Source: Camarhynchus parvulus (lineage: Eukaryota; Chordata; Aves; Passeriformes; Thraupidae). Taken from it: a DNA stretch of 64,000 nt. Numbering within the stretch: position 1 is the first letter of the stretch; every line of letters begins with the position of its first letter. The position numbers and the translations under genes were made by a program. Where the stretch lies: positions 64,396,465 through 64,460,464 of the forward strand of contig NC_044572.1 of the NCBI RefSeq assembly GCF_901933205.1. The letters are read 5' to 3'. Below are positions 35,558 through 47,000 of this stretch, piece by piece. The notes beneath the pieces are model-generated. The model was not told the DNA's origin. It worked only from the letters and a program-made list of their open reading frames with translations, and made no database searches.

Positions 35558-38500
35558 GAGAACTGAGGGGGCAAGTATTGCCTCTGACAGGCTCCACTTT
35601 TTAGGCAAAGCTACTGTCTACAAACTTGACTGGTTGGTCTCCTACTAGCAGCCACATTTATCTGAAGACCTACTGTGGCATGGTACAGTGTGGCTCACCT
35701 GGCCTGGGTGCTGCTCAGGGCCCACACATGGACTATATTTACTGCTCCATTGTCATTATTTTGTATCTGGAGTTAAGCATGTACCTTGTAATTAACAGCC
35801 TACTTAATTGATTTTTACCTTGCGCTATCCAGGATAGTTTCACCGGATTGCTGGACTCTGTAAAGTAGTCCTTCCTTGAATTTTACTGGGGTTGTTTCCT
35901 TTGTAACTTCTGAGATGTCAGCTCATTTGAAGGTACTTGTGGGCACTTGAAGTATTTGCTATTTAGCCATCCAAACATTTTGATCTGAAATATGGGACCA
36001 ATCACATTTTTGTTTCCCAGGGCATCAGCTCAAGTCCTGCCCTCAGATTGCTGTATAATCATAATCTCCTTTAGCATTTAGATACTGTCCTCCTCAGCAA
36101 ATTTCCATGCCCTTTCCAGAAGGGGACAGTTGTGTTGTATACATTTTTAGAACAGCACCTGTTTGGTGCACAGAAGTAGAATTACTCACCTTTGTGTAAG
36201 GCCAAGAATACAGGAAAAAGAACTTTGATTTCCTCTTGCCCAGTCACTATCCCAGTTATAAGTGCCATCAATCTCTTCTACCTTAAAATTTTGTACATAG
36301 TTATGTGTACTGGTTCCACTTTTCCAGCAAAATCAAGATGGAGATTTGATGGCTAGTGCATGGTACTCAGGATCCACTGATTTTGTGACCACATCTGCCT
36401 GCGAGCCCAGTCTCAGAATGATTACACACCCAGCCCAGATGCATGGAAACAACTGGCTTTAGTGGAAATTGTGGCTTTTCTGGATTGATCAGCTTTGCTA
36501 AGAAGCAGGTAGGACTGGAAAGTGATCTGTTCTTCAAATTTGAATCATTTGTATGGTACCTGAACAAAGAAAAAAAATTGAACCCTCAGCAAAGTTTTTC
36601 AGTGCACATGGCTCCAGTGCACATGCCTCACATGCTTTTCCTGCTGAGCTATTTCTGCCTCACTGGCTCCACAACTGGAGTTCCTCTGTGCAAAACAAGC
36701 TGAGGGGGACAACTGGTGTTGATTTGGCAGAAGTTTTGTCCTCAGGTCTGTTTCTACATTAAGTCCTTTTGGGGATTGCTTTAATGCTTCTGTTGATATT
36801 TCTATGTTTTGCTTTTCATAAAAAATATCTAAGTGACCTCCAAGAGCAGAAACTTCTCAGAAAATGTGAGATGGAAAAGAAGAAAACTCTCTGTGAAAGA
36901 AAAATCATCAGAGATTTCACTTTGATCTTACTCTATTGTTTTGGTTTTGCTTCTTTTCACAAAGTTCAAGTATTTTCTCGCCTGTAGCAATGCTAACAAA
37001 TGTAACATGCAGACACACCCTCCTGCTTGTTGCTGATTGCAATATTAAGATAGGTGTCAGATCAAAAAACAGATGGAACAGCAGAGGTCTAGTTTACAAA
37101 CTTTATTTAAGCAGCTATATTAACTGAGAAATACCTTGCAGACTTCTATCACTGCTGTTAATTGTTAAAATATACAGACTGATTTTGCATCTGCTGCTGG
37201 AAGGAGTTGATAGGGCCACCTCTGAAAAGCTTCAAAGGCTATGCCTGTGTACAAGTTTTGAGCACATCTTCCCTGGATAGTTTGGTTTCTTTATGAGCAA
37301 AGATGCCCAGCATGCAGCACCAAGCCAGGCTGGGTATGCCTTTGCACACAAGTGCAACCCAGAGAGGAGCAGATTTCACTGAGAATGTTTTTTGTCCCCA
37401 AAATGCTAATTTTGCTGGCATAAGCTTTAAATTGGAGCTGCATGAAATCCAAGCAGAATTGCCACAAGGTAAATGACACAAGGGGGTGTAGGAGTAAATA
37501 TCATGGCTGGACACATTCAAATGCAACCCGCAGCGTTTCCCCTTCTTGCTCCTCCTCCTTCCAGTCGCAGAGTTTAGCCCTCCTCTATGACAAATCACAT
37601 TCAAAAAAATTTAATGACTGCAAACATTTAATGAATTATTAAAAATCACTGTAAGCCAGCAATAGCTTTAAGCAAGACTGAGCCCCACACCCTCTCTGTG
37701 GTGCCTTCAGTGAGGTGGCTGAGCTGGCCCTGACCTCTGGCTAACTCTCCCTCTCTTTGCTCCATGGGCCTCTGGGACCACGGAGGATTCCCAAGGATGG
37801 GCTCCTGCAGCTGAAGGACCAGTAGAGGGCATTCAAAACACAAAGTTTCCCAAATGGTTGGGTGCCCATAGCACCCAATAAAATCAATGAACTGGTGTTA
37901 TGTGGACACAGCAAGTTGGAGAACACCTACACTTCTCAATTCATGTTTGTTCAAGACCTAATGGAGGTAATATTTGTCCTGACGCTACCACAAGTGCTGT
38001 TCCTATGTAATTACTGCCAGAATTACACCACAGGAGGCTCAAATCATACAGTAACAGGTTACTTCGGGGTATGGAAATTCAGATTGGCATCTCTTGTTTG
38101 TTTTGCTTTTTGTTCAGGGTTCCAGTAGACATCAAAGTAAATGGCCCTCACCACCGTTCACATTACTCCTCCATATATGTGCGCAAACATGTTCATCCAA
38201 TTCTCCTAACTCCAATGTAGCCACTCACAGGTCTCCTTCTTTGTTTGACAAGGTATTATTTAGCAGCCACTTTTTCTTCTGCTACCTTTACCCTGTTATC
38301 ACTTCTTTCTGCAGTTTGATTACTCAGTTAAAGAGAAGGAGGTTTATTTGGTTTGCCTATTTGTTCGGATAAAGGTTTACATGGTCTATAATTTTCTTGC
38401 TCTTGAGTTACAGCAGGATTGTTGAGCCTAATTCTCCTAAAACACAGCTTTTATATAAAATAGAAGAGTATCTCACTAACTTAACAGATCTGAGGTTTAG

Positions 38501-41114
38501 CACACTGCCGTCTTTAGATGAAAAGTAAGACTAACTAACAACTGGCTGGTAACATGGTTCTGTCAATAGAGCATGCAGTATTTATTGACAGCCCCATTAA
38601 ATACAATCCCTGTATTTAGTAAGGTCATTTTGGCAGTGCAGTCAACACCAGGACAGCATTTAAAGTCTGTATCAGTGTTGGAACCATCGGTGGGATCTGC
38701 AGTGAGTTCTTTCAGCATAGGCTGCGTTTGCTGAAGGAAGGTCTGTGACTGTGCGCTGTGCCTGTGCCTCCTGCTCACAGCAAGTGCTTATTGCCTCAGT
38801 CTTTTATTCATGAATCCGTGATGTCCTGCCACAGATTTGTAAGCCAAAATATGAAGGAAAGAACACAACCATTGTTTGGAAAAATACAGTCTATGATCAT
38901 ATTCATAGATCTTAAAGCCATAGCATTATAATCACACTTTTATTGTGGTGGGATTTCAGCCACTCATTTCCACATTAGTTGCTGTCTTTGTCTGAGATGA
39001 ATTATTTTTCCTGGACAGGACTTCTCCTCATGGATGAAGAGTTTTCTAGACATTGAATGTGACAACTCAAATGGCTTAGTAGAAGTTTTTAGGGTTGTCT
39101 GGCCCTCAGACTTAAGTTTTCCAGGAACGGCAAGGTATTTTGTTCTCTCTTGTCCTTCAGGATCATAACTGACTTGCACTATAACTTTTCCACTTGTTTG
39201 GCATATTGAAATTTAATATGTGGGAGGGGAAACTAAGGGAAGAAGTTCTATTCCCCTGCTTGCTCTTCAAATTGGAAGCTCTATAAGTTCTGCAGCCTTA
39301 TTCTGAAAAATAACAATTTTTTCCTTTTTCTACTATCTAAACTTCCCTATCAGTATTAGCTGGGGAGAAGTAGAGCAAAAAGGAGAGGAAGGAGCAGAGG
39401 CTAGAGGAACAGGCAATGAAATTCTATTTGACAGTCCTCCTGTGAACTTGCAGGTCACCTGCTCTATAGACCTGCTTAAACCCCAAAAGCATTTTCCTTG
39501 CTGATGTTCACACTTTTGTGATGGGATATTTCAAGAGGTATCATCTTGAGGGAAGATCTGTGATTGAGAAGGAGCTTTGTCCTGTGTACCACATTCTCTC
39601 CAAGGGCAGATGCTCCTTGAGCTATTCCCAGTGCAAGGCACAAGGCAGAGCTCTAGAGGTTGAGATTGCAGTACACAAGCTGTTTAATTCTTTGATTTTT
39701 GTAATCCATCACAAATTGCCCCTCAAGACACTAATCTCCATTTGTGCCTCATGTCCCCATCTATAAATGACAATAACAAATCCTTTGTCCTGCCTGTTAT
39801 TTTTCTTGCGGTCACACTATGAACTTTTAGGAGGATGGACTGTCTGCGATGGATCCATCAGCCTAAATTATAACCAATAGTAACATGGCACCAGGAAAAA
39901 GTGTGGTTAATCCAGTAAGTGAAGCTCGAGGAATTCGTTCTGAGAACATTTTTTTGGGGTCATTTCCACTGACTGATGCAAATGTACACTGATGGAATCT
40001 GCATTCCTTTCAGAGCAGCCTGAACAGCTCATCCTAGTTTTTTTTTTCTTTCCCAAAGCATTTGAAAATGTAATTTTGAAGGTCAAGGATTGCTCACGGT
40101 GATATGGTTGGAACTTTTTAAAGTTTCTGACTTGATTCAACAGAGCAAGATTATACTGCAGTGAAAAATCTGGTGCATGTGCCTAGTCATGTCAGGAACA
40201 GCTGGACTGTATAGCAAAATCTCTACTCTAGGCTTCCCATAGTACACCCAGTAAAAAAAATTAACAACTGACAAGGTTTTCCTATTTTATTTTTGGTTGT
40301 GAAGACTAATTTGAAGAAGATTGCATTGCTTTTGTGTCAACTGTTTTACTTTTAATAGGGAACTGTCAGGATAGGAATTAGAATGAAGCAACATCCCTTA
40401 ATCTTTTACCATAATTAAGATCAGTGAACTTTAGACAAAGCACATCTTCCTACTGACATCCCTGCCCAACCCTGTTTCTTTTAGTCTGCTCTCCTAACTT
40501 CCTCCCGCCCCTCACTTGGAATGACAAACCAAAGATATTGTCAACTTTAGCAGCAAAAAAGGGGGTGGATAACAGGGACAAATGAATTTCAACTATGTTA
40601 AAAACAAAAAATCACTGATTTTGCACAGGCTATTCTACTTCAGTTTCTCTTTTAATTTCTGTACCGTTTAAGCCTTCAGATACCACTGTTGACTCTTGGA
40701 TTTATCTGCTTATTTGAGTAACAGCTTCAGCAGCTTGTTTGAGATAATTCATATGTAATCTCAGGGACAAAAATTCTCTGGTCACTGCTGAGTCAAAACT
40801 TCACTGAAGATAATGTTCTTGCTGGGAGATTCTAAGAATACTAGCGAGATTTGCAGGAGGGGGTAATATTTGTTTCAGACTAGCTGATACATCTGAAAAA
40901 GCAAACAAGTGTCTGGGTACAAAAGTCCTTCTTCAAGTCAAAAATAGAAGCTGAAAAGATAGATACAAATTTGGATCTCTTGTTCTAATTTTAACCTGAT
41001 TATTCTGTTCTCTTAGTCTATGAGAAAGAAACTACATTCCGAGCTGGTACCTACAAAGCAGAGAGATGAAGGTGCACAATTTGCTCTCAGACAATATTGA
41101 TACTGAAAATATTA
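35558..41114. other. Unique non-coding sequence, one candidate frame only
   Basis: Apart from the minus-strand frame at 38964-39222 I recognise nothing coding. A plus frame at 36769-36987 begins with a hydrophobic run followed by a Lys/Glu-rich stretch. It matches no family I know and stops soon after. A 14/15-bp direct repeat (CAGTGCACATG core) lies at 36600-36628. Confidence 0.5.
38964..39222 (-). other. Minus-strand open frame with protein-like composition, unproven
   Basis: The minus frame is open from just below a TAA near 39222 down to TGA near 38961-38963. Residues around 39179 read VQVSYDPEGQERTKYLAVPG, followed by a Lys/Ser/Thr-rich stretch and the C-terminal HLRQRQQLMWK. It is poor in the Cys, Trp and Leu that fill nearby chance frames. 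There is no ATG at the start of the open part, so it would have to be an internal or terminal exon. I see no strong acceptor. Minus-strand AATAAA signals lie downstream near 38939-38944 and 38803-38808. I do not recognise the family. It could be a terminal exon, a pseudogene fragment or chance. Confidence 0.15.
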
Positions 41115-41209
41115 ACTTTGAAACTGGGCCTGCTTTGATCAAAGGACAGGGCAGATGACCTTCAGAGGTCCCTTCCACTCTCAATTATTCTTGGGGACCT
41201 GTGATTTTA
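41115..41209 (+). mobile_element. CR1 LINE 3'-end fragment
   Basis: GGGCAGATGACCTTCAGAGG, TCCCTTCCACTCTCAATTAT and a degraded TCTTGG..TGTGATTTTATG tail match the last 70-90 bases of CR1. The body upstream of about 41115 is not recognisable. Confidence 0.75.
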
Positions 41210-42879
41210 TGCCACCTCTTCCCCTAAATCTTGCCTTTTAAATGACAAACTCTGTTGTTTGAGTAAGAGCAGAACCCAGAGAGAAGGGGGCTGACCAGCT
41301 CCTTTCTCCCCTTGTGGTGCAGGCCTGGGGGTGATACGGCCATTTCGCACATTTTCATTGAGATGCTGGCTGTTGCTGATGAATTCCTGTTGTGGAAAAG
41401 GCCAGACCCAAAATGGAAGAAGGAAAAAAACCCAAACTACAGGGCAGACAGGAGCAGGGGTCAGCAAGTCACAGCGAGAGGGGTGCAGGAGGGTGTTTTA
41501 CATGTACCCACAAGAATGGTCCTGCACACATCCACTGACACATTTGACATTGAGGTCAATCATGTCTTTCAGCTATTTGGAGAGCGACATTGCTGCGGGT
41601 TTCGAAGGGATGATCTGCAAGTGCAGCCAAAACCATCTCATTAGAGCACCTGCCAGTCTTTATCAGTTGTCAAATAAAGCAGATGGATTTGGTCAGCAAA
41701 CCTGCAGATAAAACATTAAAGGTTTTGTTGTGCTTTTCTTCTTTACTTTGGGCCCCACTTCAAAGCTAGTTTCTGCTTTAAAGTTCTGACTCAGTCCGAT
41801 AAATAAAAGAAGTCTAAGTTTTCAGTTAACAATGTTTATTACAAAAAACCAACACAGCCGACCCTTGTGATTGTTAGCATAGGCAGACTTGATCTCCATT
41901 TTTTTGTTATAAAAGGAAGGGAAATGGTTTACCAGAAGTTACTGCTAAATATTTCTATAAATAAAATAACAAGCATTAATGGTAATCATTCAGTAACAAG
42001 AATTCTTTACCTCTTATCTTAGGAGTTTAAACAATTATGCCTCACAGAACCTAAAACAGGATGATACAAGAAAAAGGACCTAATTCCCGTATGGCTGTAA
42101 CTCCCATTAGGGTGCTCCTTTTAGCATGAACTGTATGGACACAGTATGGACACAGCAGTGGAAGCAGGAGAGCTGCATCTCACCTGTTGGGACGGTTGCC
42201 CAAACAATTGTCCCCTGTACTTCAGAGTAGCCTCAAAGACTACAAGATTATACATAACTCACTGCTGTACCTCTTCCAGAGCTGGCACTGGCTGCCAATG
42301 TGGCTGGAAGCTCAGTGCCCTCCAGCAGGATAGATCACTGAGGGGCAGATACTTTCCCTGTCTCCCCTTAAGCCTCTTTGGACAGAAGGAGCAATGCTGA
42401 AGCTGGTACACCAAACCTTGGATTGTGTGGGTACAAAAATCTTTATCACTCAGGTGTTTGTGCAACACAAACATTAGAAAGAAGCACAGATACCTTCAGA
42501 GGGGATTCATTAAGAAAATGCAAATTCATCTCCTCAGCAAGCTACTCATGCTTTCCTTTCAACTCTGATTACTGTTACAGAAAGCATCTCTACATATGCA
42601 TTGCTTTCCAGCAGCTACTTCCTAACTGATTTCACTGCTGATGGGATTGGATGTTGCTTCAGAGGTATTTCTGAAGCTGAGATTATGAGGTGATCATCTT
42701 TCTGAGATTATGGCCAAGGGCATAAATCTCAGAGTGATGTGATGAATGGAGAGGTGTGAGGGAGGCACTTGGGGAGCAGACCTTATCTTGCACCAATGAT
42801 TTCAGGGAGGTATGGGTCTTTGGGAGAAGTGAAGAAATTACAAGCACTTGTCAAAGAATATTTTAATAAGAGAATTGGC
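41210..42879. other. Unique non-coding sequence, no gene recognised
   Basis: No gene is recognised. Overlapping plus frames of 110 and 126 codons (41312-41711) share sequence in two different frames and show no domain, so at most one could be real and probably neither is. A POU octamer ATGCAAAT occurs at 42518-42525. Confidence 0.5.
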
Positions 42880-43680
42880 ATAATGTAGCAAATGCTTTCT
42901 GGTGATGAATTAGAAAACACTTTTGCCTTTCTGGCAAAGCCCTCATTTATCACCTGGAAGCAAAACTAATTGAGTGATTCAAATGAGAATTATGAAGCAA
43001 TGCTGTTAATAATCTCTTCTGTGTAATAATTCTTTGTCATGCAGATATGCAAACGATTTGCAGCTCCCAAGAGATCATGTTTGTGACTAATGAGAAGAGA
43101 ACAGGCCAGATTTTACCTTCAGCAGCAAAGCCTACATCCACGGTAAAATCATCAAAGGTGTTGGAATAACATATGATTTAATGTGCAATTGAGAGTAATT
43201 CTAGCTTCAAATTATATTAGTTTATTGCAATGTACTTTTCTTGATGCCTCGTGAATGATATTCCTTAAATCTCTCAAAGAGAGGTTCTCATCCACTGAGG
43301 AGTTCCTGCAGCTGGTACAGCAGCAGACTGGCAACATTTTAATATTCCACGCAAATCTGTATGGGTCAAAACAAACCACGAAGCCTGAAATCTCTGCATC
43401 TGGCATTTCAGCTGGATTTACCTGGCAGGGAGGAGAAGGAATGGCAGGAGGGAGAGGGGAGAGGGAGGAGCAGCCCTGGCTTTCAGGTGGAATTGTAATA
43501 ATTTCTTTATGGCAGGGAATTAGCATAGAGCCCGTGCCAGTGAAATTAGCCCACCATTGTGCTGGATAAACAGCGTCTCGTTGAGACAACAAACCTGTTG
43601 ATCTTATCTGTCAAGACTTAGATCATCATCTGGGCTTTGCCTTATCAGCTGCTCTGTCAACAGTTCCCCCATAAAGAAAA
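42880..43680. promoter_or_regulatory. Candidate distal enhancer or conserved element
   Basis: This block has the strongest enhancer-like texture in the window. It has many AT-rich homeodomain-like words (AACTAATTGAG near 42964, TTAATAATCTC near 43005) and AT-rich words such as GGAATAACATATGATTTAAT near 43161. A GC-balanced right half carries a forkhead-like ATAAACA at 43566-43572. GATA words on the minus strand are CTTATCT at 43603-43609 and CTTATCAG at 43641-43648, the latter overlapping the E-box CAGCTG at 43646-43651. A small hairpin GTCTC-GTT-GAGAC lies at about 43575-43587. Overlapping frames (minus 126 codons, plus 104 codons) are not supported as genes. There is no conservation evidence in hand. 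Confidence 0.35.
43446..43470. repeat. Polypurine tract
   Basis: Twenty-five consecutive purines (AGGAGGGAG and GGGAGAGGGAGG words), inside the candidate enhancer and preceded by further purine-rich sequence from 43425. It is G/A low-complexity sequence. Confidence 0.85.
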
Positions 43681-44019
43681 GAAAAGAAATTGCAATAGAG
43701 AGAGTAAAAGCAGCCTCAAGCGCGCAAGAAGCTTTTTGCTGTAGCAACCTGCCAGGCCACAAAAACGTGCCACTTTAAAGAAGAAGGCACATTGTTACTG
43801 GAGAAGATAGCCTCTGGGCAACGTTCAGCAATGGGATTACAGTGAATTCCGTCTTGGACAACAGCTTGATGATACAGATGGGGAAGAGTTTAGTGTTTGC
43901 AACCGAAGTTTCTTACTAGAAACCTCAGAAGTTTAGTGAAACCTTGTCTTTAATTTTGCTTGGTTTTCCTTTATGCATTTGTGACTGTATCTGAATTTAA
44001 TGGAGAAATATAACAAAGC

Positions 44020-44049
44020 AAACAAACAAACAAACAAACAAAAAAAAAA
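44020..44049. repeat. (AAAC)n microsatellite running into poly-A
   Basis: About five CAAA units (44020-44040) followed by a run of A to 44049. It is simple sequence with no SINE or retrocopy body recognised beside it. Confidence 0.9.
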
Positions 44050-47000
44050 TTCACAATGCTTGGAATATTTTGCTTGCAAATTTTATCAGCCAAACCAGGG
44101 GACTTAACACTGTTTTTCCCTCCCTTGCAACTCCTTTTTCATCTGGTGTTTCCCTTTCCTTTTCCATCAAGGTGACATGAGAAGATGGCCTTTCATTGTG
44201 TGAGCAATGGGAAGTACCCCTGGATGAGCATTAACTCCTTAGCCAACATCACCTGCCATTGCATAATGTTAGCTTGGAGAAATTGATGATGGAAAGATTT
44301 ATCAGGGTGCCCAGGTGCTGATAGAAAGTGACCTAGTTTCTTCCCCTGTTTATGTTCCATTTACTGCTGAGCCAAGAGGGTGCACAGAAAGAGGCAAAGC
44401 AAGCCAAGAGTATGAGGAAAGCCACACCTTGGAGAAGGAAGATCTATTCAGGGGTGACTGCCTAGACATGCTCTGGTTTCTGAGACATATTGTAAGGCTT
44501 CAAACTCCTATTAAAAGGATCAGCCTGTCCCTTTCTGAAACAATTTGTGCAACTGTGAAGCCTGTAACATCCTCATGTCTTTAACAAGGCAAAGAGAAAA
44601 ACTACTTAAATTAAATGGCTTTGGTACAAAGAGGATCTGGCAGTGGCCAGCTTTATATTATTAACATTTCCCAAGAGTGATGTTCCACAGTGGCAGGCTG
44701 ATGTAATTACCAGAAGTGAAGTTGTAAGTACTATTGAAAAGACCAAGAGATTTGCTAGTGACTTCAAAGAGGTAAAGATTTGTGTGGATTTGCACGGGGA
44801 TAGAAAATGCAATGGGTTAGAAAATCAAGTCCTCCAGTGTCTTTAATCTTTTGTGGGCTTTATCCAGACATTTCGGTTTACAGGGGATTTAAATTAAGTT
44901 GCAAGAGAGACTTCCTAAACTTTCTATCTGAATGTTATATTATGTGGGTTTTATACTATTAGCTTAAAAACTGACCTTTTCTAAGCTTTTTGGATTAATG
45001 GCTTGTGGACAACTAATGCTGGCATTGGCAAGAAATTTACTTTCATGATGTGGAGACAGATGATGGCCTAAAAGTGATTTGCCTTTATCCAGAAAATTCA
45101 CATATATATTGAAAGATGAAAGAAAGGTCTTGGAATGAACCAGTAAATTATCAAAAAATGACAAAGCACACTGGATAAAGTACACTGGAAAATGCATTTG
45201 AGAGAACTTGTAGTACAAATATGCTACAGAGAGTCATTGTGATAGAACATGATCAGACAGACCTTTTTTGATCCTATTTTTGTTTGAGAAGTAATGGTTT
45301 TAGTATAATTATGCAAATTTGTTCTGAATTATTTATAACAGATAGTGTGCCAGCTTTTGTGGTTTGACTTTTTAAAATTTTTCTTTCCTTAATGTAGGTC
45401 AGTCTAAAATGTGAAAAAGCAGTCAACTAAGGGGAAAAAAAATCACTTGTGCTTTAACATAACCTATTGTCCATGTGGATGTGGAGCAAAGGGATGCCTT
45501 CTCTCAGACTGTGCACTGTGACAAGATGTCCCAGGGTTCTAAGGATCCTCTCTGTTGTTTTACAGCAAAGGTGGGAATGTCACTTCTGTAAGGTAGGAAG
45601 ACATTTTCAAAAATGCTCAGCCTTGTGAAAGTGCTATAAATTGCCTGAAACAAAGATTGCTGCAAAGATCCCTTCAAAGACAAAAAAGCATCTTTTAAAA
45701 GATTTCCAGCTTCCATTCAGACCTTGCCACTGGTCAGCTTTTTTTCCCTCTGGTCTCTAGATTCCAGCATACTTTGAAAACCCACCGTTATAAGAATTTT
45801 CTGCAGGTCAAACCTGGAATAAGTTAAGGCAAGCTTCACTAGGCAAACAGACATCCATTAAAAGAAATGTTTCCACTGTGCCTCAGTTTCCCTCTGTGTT
45901 CAATTGGAATGAAGATGCTTATTCCACAGCAACACTGCATGGTAAAAGCTTGCTTGCTTTTTAAAACCCCATTGTTTTAAAAACATGGTGGGCTGGGGAT
46001 GGCTGACTACTCACCCTTGAGCAGAAGTGGTTATAATTCCCAGTATCCTCAAAAAGGCAGGCAGAGGATTCAGTAGGAGCTGAATGAAGCAAATGTTAAA
46101 CACCAGCTATGGGAGGTGATGTCAATCTCCTGCCTTCTGTCTCCAAGGATTTGCTGGACCATCACTGTGGTCTGGAAGTGCTGTAGCCAAGGCTGAAGTT
46201 AACAGGCAGGGCCTACAGGATAATCTAGATGGACTATGAATGCAGGAAAAAAGGGAATGGCTGTTCTCTTTCTTCACACCCAAAGAGATGAAAAGTACTA
46301 CTTGCAACTTTCCCCCAGCTCAGGCATTTTGTAGATGACACTGTGAAATGCTTATTCTTTTGATAATTGTTGAAAAGAAATGTATCAACTCTGTGGCTGT
46401 GTCTCGTTTCCCCATAGGTCACATGAGTGAAAGGGGGTGGTGAAGGAGAGGGCTGTGGCTGGGCATAGAGTGCCTTCCATTCCCTTGGTTAACTTATTTA
46501 GGCCCTGGCTGGCTGAGAAAAAGACTGAGCACAGAAATGAGGCAGAGGGCACAGGAGTCAGGGGAAGACCTTTCCCATTATTTGCTTGTTCCAACACAAG
46601 CTTGCCCCTGCAGATGAGGGGAGCTCATTGTAGGAATGCTGTTTTAGCTGACATGGGAGAGGTTTTTTATAAGCTGGGACCAGTCTGATGGAGAGATGCC
46701 TGCTGCTGCCCAGTGTGCAGGTCCCCAGCTGCTGCTCTGCAGTCAAGGTCCTGAGGGTGTGTAGGGAGGTGCTGAACCAAGCCCCAGAAAGAGCCTGTGG
46801 GCAGTGCTTTGCTGCAAGTGCCACCTGTTGCTAGACATTCTTTTGAAAGAAAGATCAGTGTTTCTCATATTGTTAATGATATCTGGATTAAGCCAAATAC
46901 TTTACTGGGGGTCAAGGAAGACCATGCTGGGAGAGGAATATTGCTTTCTTCTGTAGTGTGTAAGCTATGAGCTGCTTCCTAGGGCTCTTTCAGACTTTTA

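Noticed and set aside
36769..36987. Small frame with a hydrophobic run followed by a Lys/Glu-rich stretch, resembling a membrane microprotein
   Set aside because: T-rich then A-rich DNA gives this pattern automatically. No homologue is recognised and there is no upstream context.
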